This document shows positions 57,024 through 64,000 of a stretch of DNA of 64,000 bases, piece after piece. The notes beneath the pieces are model-generated. The model had not been told where the DNA came from. It worked only from the letters and a program-made list of their open reading frames with translations, and did no database searches. Position 1 is the first letter of the stretch. Each line of letters starts with the position of its first letter. The position numbers and the translations under genes were made by a program. Source of the stretch: Ciborinia camelliae (lineage: Eukaryota > Ascomycota > Leotiomycetes > Helotiales > Sclerotiniaceae); NCBI GenBank assembly GCA_025890175.1, contig JANPYM010000009.1:1303782-1367781 (forward strand), read 5' to 3'.

Positions 57024-60000
57024 TGCTATTTCGTATTCGAGGAAGGCCAGACGTTAGATAGACAATTCTTCAATTCGATATCTAATGATTTAAAAATCTT
57101 TGATTCGTGATTGTGTAGCTTAAAGATCGATGGTATGTACGGTAGGTATGTAGTAGATACGGTATGGTATGTACGAGATCGTGAGTAAAGCAACTCGGGT
57201 ATGGTATCGTGTTGAATATTGGATTGGATGTTAGATCAAAATCCTATCGTGGTATATTATGTATTGCGCTCGATGATGCGATGTGGTTGTAAGGACGGTG
57301 AGGGGAGGGTGTGATTGTTAATATGGTTGGTGGTGGTTGTGACGGTGATGGTGATGGGAATGGTGACGGGAATGGCGATGATGATGATGGCGATGGCGAT
57401 GGTGATGGGTGATGGGTGTGATGGTGTTGAAGTGGTTGGGTATGTTGTTGTAGTTATGTTTTTTTTTGCGGGTTGTGTTGAAATTGAAATTCGAGATTGA
57501 GATTGAGGAATGGAAGAAAAGAGACTTGTTCGTTGCAGCCAGAAGCTAAGGTAGGGACTAGGGAGCCACAGACGGACGATAGTAAAAGTAAACCATAGAC
57601 GAAAGTAGATGGTGCGGGATTGGCTTCAAAGTGGAGAAAGCGGTTGCCCTTCTCAAAAAGAAATCCAAAAGTATTCAAGCCAGGGGAGGAAGAATCATTG
57701 GATGAGATGAAGTGATGAATATCAACAAATGAACAAATGTCAATAATGAGTGGAGGTGTTGATCAATTTCATTAAAGGGCACTAGTACCGAAGTAGTATT
57801 AGTACGGTTTCCATACCAGACCATACTACGATACCAAATGTAAATAAATAAATGTATCCTGGTAATCGATACCTCCCTCATACTACCTAGTCCATAGAAG
57901 TCCGTGGTCGTCCGTGGTAGTAGTAGAGGTAGTAGGTAGGAGGTAGATAGATGGGTGAGGTGGGTTGTAAAAGTAGTAATAATAATGATAATAAGAATAA
58001 TAAATACCTAGGAATAATAATAAATACCTAGAGAGTATTTGGGAGTATTTGGGAGTACAATAGTAGTAGCTGGAGTACACCACCTATCTCTATCTCTATC
58101 TCGACTCTGGAGTCTGGTGCGATCACGAATTCTTTTTGAATGGGTAAGGTAAGGTAAGGCAAGGCAAGGCGAGGTAAGGTAAGGTAAGGTACCGGCCGAT
58201 GTGAAGGACTCAACCTGTACTAAGGTATACTAGGTAGCTAGGTACAAGTGAGGTAAGGTTAATATTCTATGTGTGTTTTGAAGTGTTTGAGGTGAATGAA
58301 TGAATCAATCAATGTCTTTATTAAATCTTATCGGAAGAATACCCACCTCCAGCTAAGAATGTTCATGATTGAGATCAATTTGACTTGATTTTGATCTCAT
58401 CTACGGTACGGAGGAGCATTCATTTATGATTATGATTGTCACCAAGGTAAAGAAGAAAAAGGTTTGATTTCCTTCAAGTCCCATGGTAACAAGAAGCGGT
58501 GGCATGGATATGGATGTGTTAGGAATAATGATTTAGCGCGCATGACAAGCAGCAAAATACAACGAAGCCAGAGTCATGGCATAGAAAGTCAACTTGGTTC
58601 ATTACTTATTACTAGTCAAGAGTCAAGACTCAAGTCACTCAAGGGACCATTCAATCCATCCACATCCACATATGTTCATCCACATCCACATCCACATTCA
58701 ACATCCACATCAATCACATCCCATATCCATTATTTGATCCAAGACTTCAAAACCCCATGTCAACATCTTTTGATCAAGTACTCTGTACCACGACAGACTA
58801 CAGTCTACTTCAATAATATACCAGGGGGTCATACACGGGGATTCAGGGTTTGAAGGGGACTAAGGGACTCAGGGAGGGCCGGATGGCGGACAGAAAGGAT
58901 AAGCCAAGCCAAACAAATGACAAGGTATCACATGGAATCAAGTGTGATCGTCTGCCCTATCGAGAATCGAGATGCGTGTGATGTATGTGTGATGGCTCAA
59001 ACCCGGTTAGGACTCGAAGGATTATTAATAATTGGAGAGGGAGAGAAAGAAAGAACCTTTCATTATTTGACGTTCATAGATGAAACTAGGAGATTCATCC
59101 CCTTGACCCTTTCTTTGTTAATATCTCGGATTCTTTGTTGATTGTATGAAGAGACTATTACGAAATTAACAAAGCAGAGGGAGATGAAAGAGAAGAGGGA
59201 AAAGATTGATTGCCCTAAAGCGTTGATTTAATACCCACCTAGGTATTTATTTACCGGTAGCGCTGTCGATATAAAATCGAATAATAATATGAAAAAATCC
59301 AAATGATGAATGATGATGAACTTGAAATTGTACTAGGTTTCGGTATCCTTGGCGTTCACCAACCCAAAATTCTTTGACTGCCTAGAAATTAACGGGAACT
59401 TCCTCGAGTCAAACTGTTACTAAAAAGGGTTGAAGATTTGGCTAGAGCCAAACGAGTGTGTCTTCTAGACCTTTCAAGGCTTACTTACCTCTTGGCTAAA
59501 TTCACATGCTCATTCCAAGGGTGCTCTGTACATCCCAACTTCCCAACTTCCTTGAGATGCATCGATTATAGGCGAGCTGGAATAAAAGTGCCTAGTGTGC
59601 AACGGCGTACGGTACTGATTGTAAATGCCTGCTTGCTTGCCTCGAAAAAGATGGGGAGGGGCTGCAGGTGCTCGCTATAAAGTATATTTAAGGTATAGAG
59701 GGAAAGAGTGATGACTGATATGCGAGCGAGATGTGTGTGACAACTTGGAAGAAAAGTGCCAATAATGCCAGTCGATAATTGTAATGTAGGAATACTACTG
59801 TCTGTTCGATGCTACTTATTTATCTCTAGGGACATACTGTATGTAGTATTATTTTTAGCTTTCCAGAGAGTAATGCTACCATGTAAGGGTAAGGTATTAG
59901 ACCTAGACGTCAACGTACAACAACAGTTTTGTTGCCGTTATTGGTTAGCACAAGAACATATCAATCATGGATGGGATAATCAAGGTTAAGATTCGTTTCT

Positions 60001-61391
60001 TGGTTTCTATATACATACATATTAACCTCCCGAGGTCTTCAGCATTACCCATTTATATGATTAGGTTTTCGAAGAAAGAAAGCTTAGGTTGTCACGAGAG
60101 AATATCTACGGTATTACTACCTACCTAGTAGGTATACATAGGTAGTAGATACCATAGTACAACTTTTACACTGGTTTCGGGTATCACTACTTCAAGGCTT
60201 TTCTCGATCATCGTCGTCTAAGGGACGGGAAGTACGAAACCTACCTAGATACCTACATATTAGATGATCAACGACTCGGCAGAATACCTAGGAGACCTCT
60301 TACATACCTGCCTAGGTACCTATCCAAATTCTGTTGCCTGCCTCTAGGGATAATGATGATGCACAGCAGTAGTTCAATTCATGCCTGGGGTTCAGAATAT
60401 TACGATTGATGAGAACCCAAACCTTATTATATTATTTTCATTCTTGAATCCACTCGCCACTTTCTCTCACACTCACCTGCACACATATTTCCCTAGATAC
60501 CTACAGACTCAATACATCAAATACCACACCGCGAATCTATTCAGAGGCTGGCATACCGGTATATTAATCAATTCCGGTACGTGGAACTTCCAGCTGTACA
60601 ATATCTATCATTACTTGCGCATATACGATTTACGATATACTATTTACGACTAGCTAAGGTAGGTAGGTATTAACTATTCACCATTCTTCCTTTCTTCATT
60701 GCATTTTCCGGTATCATCACCGACACCTTTCCTTTCGTCGAATTTTGATTAGTACGGAGTACTCCGTCCATATCTAGTATGTATGATATCACACGCATAA
60801 TAATTAAATTTAAAATCGAAACTTTGATGAAAGCTTCCACTCTCCAGGACGGACTGCAGGATCCAGGTTCTGCCAATAATTCGTGCTTTTCCCACATTGT
60901 CGGAATTTCTACCCTACCCTACCCGGCATGTTTCTTGACTTCTTCTGGCCCAGCTTGGAGGTCCTCAACTTTTTTGGTACTAAATCCAAATTCGGCTTAG
61001 TATGGTTCGCATAGCCTCAAACCTCACGTGGCTTGAAATTTTTTAAAACATGCCCACCTTCCCGTCACCCGTGGGCACCTGCAGAGACAGCCTTCCGCAC
61101 TGGTTGGAACTTGGAATTGATTCCTTCAGCCTTATGTTTGAGGCTGGATATTTTTGCCCACAATAATTGGAGGCCGAAATGGGAGGATGAACATGGTCCG
61201 TGCTCTGCATCCTTAATAAATTTGATGACACTTTATTTTACTACGGGAAAGGGAAAGCTAAGCTTGATGAAAATCCTCAAAGCTTCACCATTGAAGATAT
61301 ACCTCAAGCTACCTACTGTACCATATTTCCATACCACGTAGGAAGGACTTAATACTCCTTCTACGGTATTCCTATTGATACATTCATAATT
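57024..61391. other. 4.4-kb gene-poor intergenic region
   Basis: No recognised gene. It contains GATG/GGTGATG tracts (57330-57420), AATAAT and TAGTAG runs, GGTAAG repeats (58142-58192), CCACAT repeats (58660-58700) and scattered TACCTAGGTA palindromes. Open frames up to about 130 codons have no recognisable domain. Confidence 0.55.
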
Positions 61392-62575
61392 ATGCCACCA
61401 AGATTGAATATTCCTCCAGTGACGAGGATACTACTCATCTCATTAGTATCCGAATCCATTTTGAGTGCAGCAATTCGATATAGACAATGGAACAAGGAAA
61501 CGGCCACAGATCTTCATATAGTAGTTCCGTACCTATCGCTCGTACCTCAGCTATCCTTCATATACCCTTGGACTTTCTTGACCACTACGCTGGTGGAGAA
61601 TAATGTGCTTACGTTGGGGATCGCTGGGTTGACTTTATTCTATGGAGGAAGATATTTGGAACGAGCATGGACATCTAAGGAATTTGCGAAGTTCATTGTA
61701 ATCGCATCTCTCGTTCCTAATCTTCTTACGTTCGGGACCTTGGTTCTTTTCTTTGCTATGAGTGGTGATATGAGCTGGACGTGAGATTTTTTTCATTATT
61801 CCCTCCACTCTCGTCAGAAGTTTGTCCATCCGTCGAATCTGCTAACACTCCCACCAAAAGTCTCAGCTCAATCAACGGAACCATCCCTCTCCAAATCTCC
61901 TTCCTGGTCGCCTTCTCCCAACTCGTACCTGCGCACACCGTCACTCTCTTCAAAGGCATTCTCTCCCTCCGTGTCCCCCGCTTCCCCCTCCTCCACCTCT
62001 CTACAATCCTCACCCTCTCCATCATCCAAGTCCTAGGCATCGCCTCCGTCTTCCTCGCCTCATGGGCCTTCCTCGTCTCCTGGACCTACCTCCGCTTCTA
62101 CAAATCTGCCTTCCCAGATCTCGACTCCCACCAAACTCCCACCCTCCGCGGCGACGCCAGTGAAACTTTTGCATTTGCCGAATTTTTCCCTGGCCCTCTC
62201 AAACCCATCATCGCCTCCTTCTCAGACGCCGTCTTCAATACTTTAGTAGCAATCAAAATATGCACACCATTTTCCGCGGCAGATGTCTCGGCTAGCAGAG
62301 GCGAATCCTCATTTATACAACAGAGAAGTACACCCGGTGGAGCGAGGGCTGAAGCGGAAAGAAGGAGAGCGTTAGCACTTAAAGCGTTGGATCAAAGATT
62401 ACATGCCGCGACAGCTAAGATTGTCCCGCCGCCTGCACCTACAGGTCCAGCGGTCGCGACACAACCGCAACCGGGGACACAAACGGCGATGACGAGTCAA
62501 TCGAGTGGGATGTTGGGGGAAACGAATTATGTGCCAGAAGAACATGGGGACGCGGGTGACAAGGGTGGATCATGA
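61392..62575 (+). CDS. TMEM115/rhomboid-like integral membrane protein
   Basis: Two exons (61392-61780, 61861-62575) with a GTGAGA donor and a GCTAACAC branch-like site give 367 codons. The N-terminal half has about six hydrophobic helices with the rhomboid-fold pattern of eukaryotic TMEM115-type proteins: a YPWTFLTTTLVE segment, GGRYLERAW, then NGTIPLQISFLVAFSQLVP and FKGILSLRVPRFPLL. The catalytic Ser/His pair of active rhomboid proteases is not evident, as in TMEM115. The C-terminal 120 residues are polar, Pro/Gln-rich and probably cytosolic. The family acts in Golgi transport, by analogy with TMEM115. The gene looks intact. Confidence 0.85.
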
Positions 62576-64000
62576 TTATGAGGGGAATAAGGTGGAACTA
62601 TGATCATGATCATGATCATCATATTTGGGGATAGTTTGACATGAAATAATGTCATGGGTTGATAATGATTTTAAGCTTTTCGATACCTTTGATTCATCTG
62701 CATGGGATCGGGCGGTCGGTCAAAGATACTTGGACTCGTCGCATTGGCGTTGGTGAGATGATTCATCGGTTTAACCACTGCGCTCTACTGTAATTGTATC
62801 GGTCTGCACTGTACGTCTCTTCCTGTTTCCTGTTCCTAAAATGAGCATGCGAAATATTATTCATGATACCCACCCCGCTATACTACAATATCACATTTGT
62901 TCAATCTCCATGCGTGGAACCCCCTTGAGATAGACTCTGAGGGCTCCAGCTTCAAGCTTTAAGAATCCGCAAGGTATAATTTGGATTTGTATATGTATAT
63001 GGATATGCATAATAGAAGTTTCGAGTTCTGAACCATCTATATATCTCATGATGAATGTGTAGATTTGGGGTGAGAGAGAGACTCGAGAGTGGTGTTGTTT
63101 ACATTACTTTAGGTGTGCAAGCTCAATGTATTCTATCGTACTGTATCTTATTATATCGTAATGATCACTCGTAACCCAAACTTGAAGGCTCGGGACTCCT
63201 GGCGTTCTCTGGCGGCGCTTTCGGGTACTAAAGCTGAGGAGCTGGAGCCGGAGCCGGTGTGTGTATTTTGATTCCTTGGAGAATATGCGGTTTTCTTGTC
63301 TTGTCTTGTATTGTATTGTATTGTTCTCTGTTTTATTGTATTGTATTGTATCGTGTTTTTTTATCTTGATATCTTGGGTGTGTCTCAATAGTTGTAGGGG
63401 ATCTAAATGGGCTTGTTTACTAGATAGGTACCTATCTAGACTGGCTGGAGGTACCTCCTACCTACCTACTTACTTATTCTTTTCTTGGGTGATGATGGAA
63501 AGCTTGGGGTGGAGGGAAAAGGGGGGGGGGGTGTTGTGTATCTATCTCTCTGGGTATCTACCTATCTAGGTAGGTAGGTAGGTAGGTATCGATCTACTGG
63601 GTGGTAGTGAAGGGGTTGAGGGTGGTGGGATATGAAGGATGAAGAATGAAGGATGTTATGGGTAGGTAAGGTAATGGAATTGAGTGGAATGGAATGAATG
63701 AACACCGGTGCTACATGTGGACGGAGACGGAAAGGGGAGGGAGTAGGGAGAGGGGGAGGTAAAAAATGAAAATGAGGATTAGGATGCATCGATATAGAGT
63801 ATAGGAAGGAGACTTGGTCTACTGTCTCTTCTTCTATTTCTTCTGTTTTGTTTCGCGGATTATATGTGTATCTACCTAGGTACCTAGGTATTTGTTTATC
63901 TACTATGCATATGCTTTTTATCCATCCATCACCAACTATTACTCATCTGGTATTAATATATTAGTTGAGAAATCTATGAATTTCATTTTATTTTTATTTT
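62576..64000. other. Intergenic to window end
   Basis: The 3' flank of the TMEM115-like gene. It holds (TTGTA)/(TTGTC) repeats at 63296-63355, GGTAGG runs at 63570-63590, CCTAGGTA palindromes near 63880 and a run of ten G near 63522. No gene was recognised. Confidence 0.55.

Overview
The window is from a filamentous ascomycete (Pezizomycotina). Short introns of about 50-100 bp with GTAAGT/GTATGT-type donors and CTAAC-like branch sites occur throughout. The gene content is typical of these fungi, and the housekeeping part has the tract-rich intergenic DNA (TACCTA/GGTAGG, CCTT, GATG tracts) often seen in Leotiomycetes. A Helotiales/Sclerotiniaceae-type fungus is my best guess, with low confidence at family level. 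There is one 10-N assembly gap at 28795-28804.

The window has two halves. Positions 1 to about 35.8 kb are a secondary-metabolite cluster of the epipolythiodioxopiperazine (ETP; gliotoxin/sirodesmin) type. It holds a GliP-like NRPS relic, a GliI-like C-S lyase, a GliT-like thiol oxidoreductase, a GliG-like glutathione S-transferase, three cytochromes P450, three O-methyltransferase-family genes, a GNAT acetyltransferase and an MFS exporter. Interspersed are a secreted lactonase-like beta-propeller protein and a catalase. Copies of the palindrome TCGGN3CCGA, the element reported for SirZ/GliZ-type ETP regulators, lie in the promoters of most of these genes: six exact and several one-mismatch copies. 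I saw none that were exact in the other half. The motif therefore ties the catalase and the beta-propeller protein into the regulon. No zinc-cluster regulator, dipeptidase (GliJ) or gamma-glutamyl cyclotransferase (GliK) gene is in the window.

The cluster is partly dead. The NRPS has several in-frame stops and has lost nearly all of its second adenylation domain. All three methyltransferases are broken, one P450 has a single premature stop, and the MFS gene is frameshifted at its 5' end. In contrast, the C-S lyase, GliT-like enzyme, GNAT, two P450s and the beta-propeller gene have complete, frame-consistent exon models. The catalase is complete only if one GA-AG intron and an 8-nt exon are accepted. 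An ETP assembly line thus seems to have been lost while modification and detoxification genes persist.

At 27-30.5 kb, 1716 bp occur twice on either side of the N gap. The repeat begins exactly at the first base after the gap and ends exactly at the last base before it, so it is almost certainly two overlapping contig ends that were not merged.

From 36.6 kb to the end the genes are conserved and sparse: an F-box-like protein with a long Asp/Glu tail, the Ssn6/Cyc8 TPR co-repressor, a TBL1/Sif2-like LisH-WD40 protein, and a TMEM115/rhomboid-like membrane protein. They are separated by long repeat-rich intergenic DNA (about 11 kb at 43.3-54.4 kb and 4.4 kb at 57.0-61.4 kb) in which I recognise no genes.
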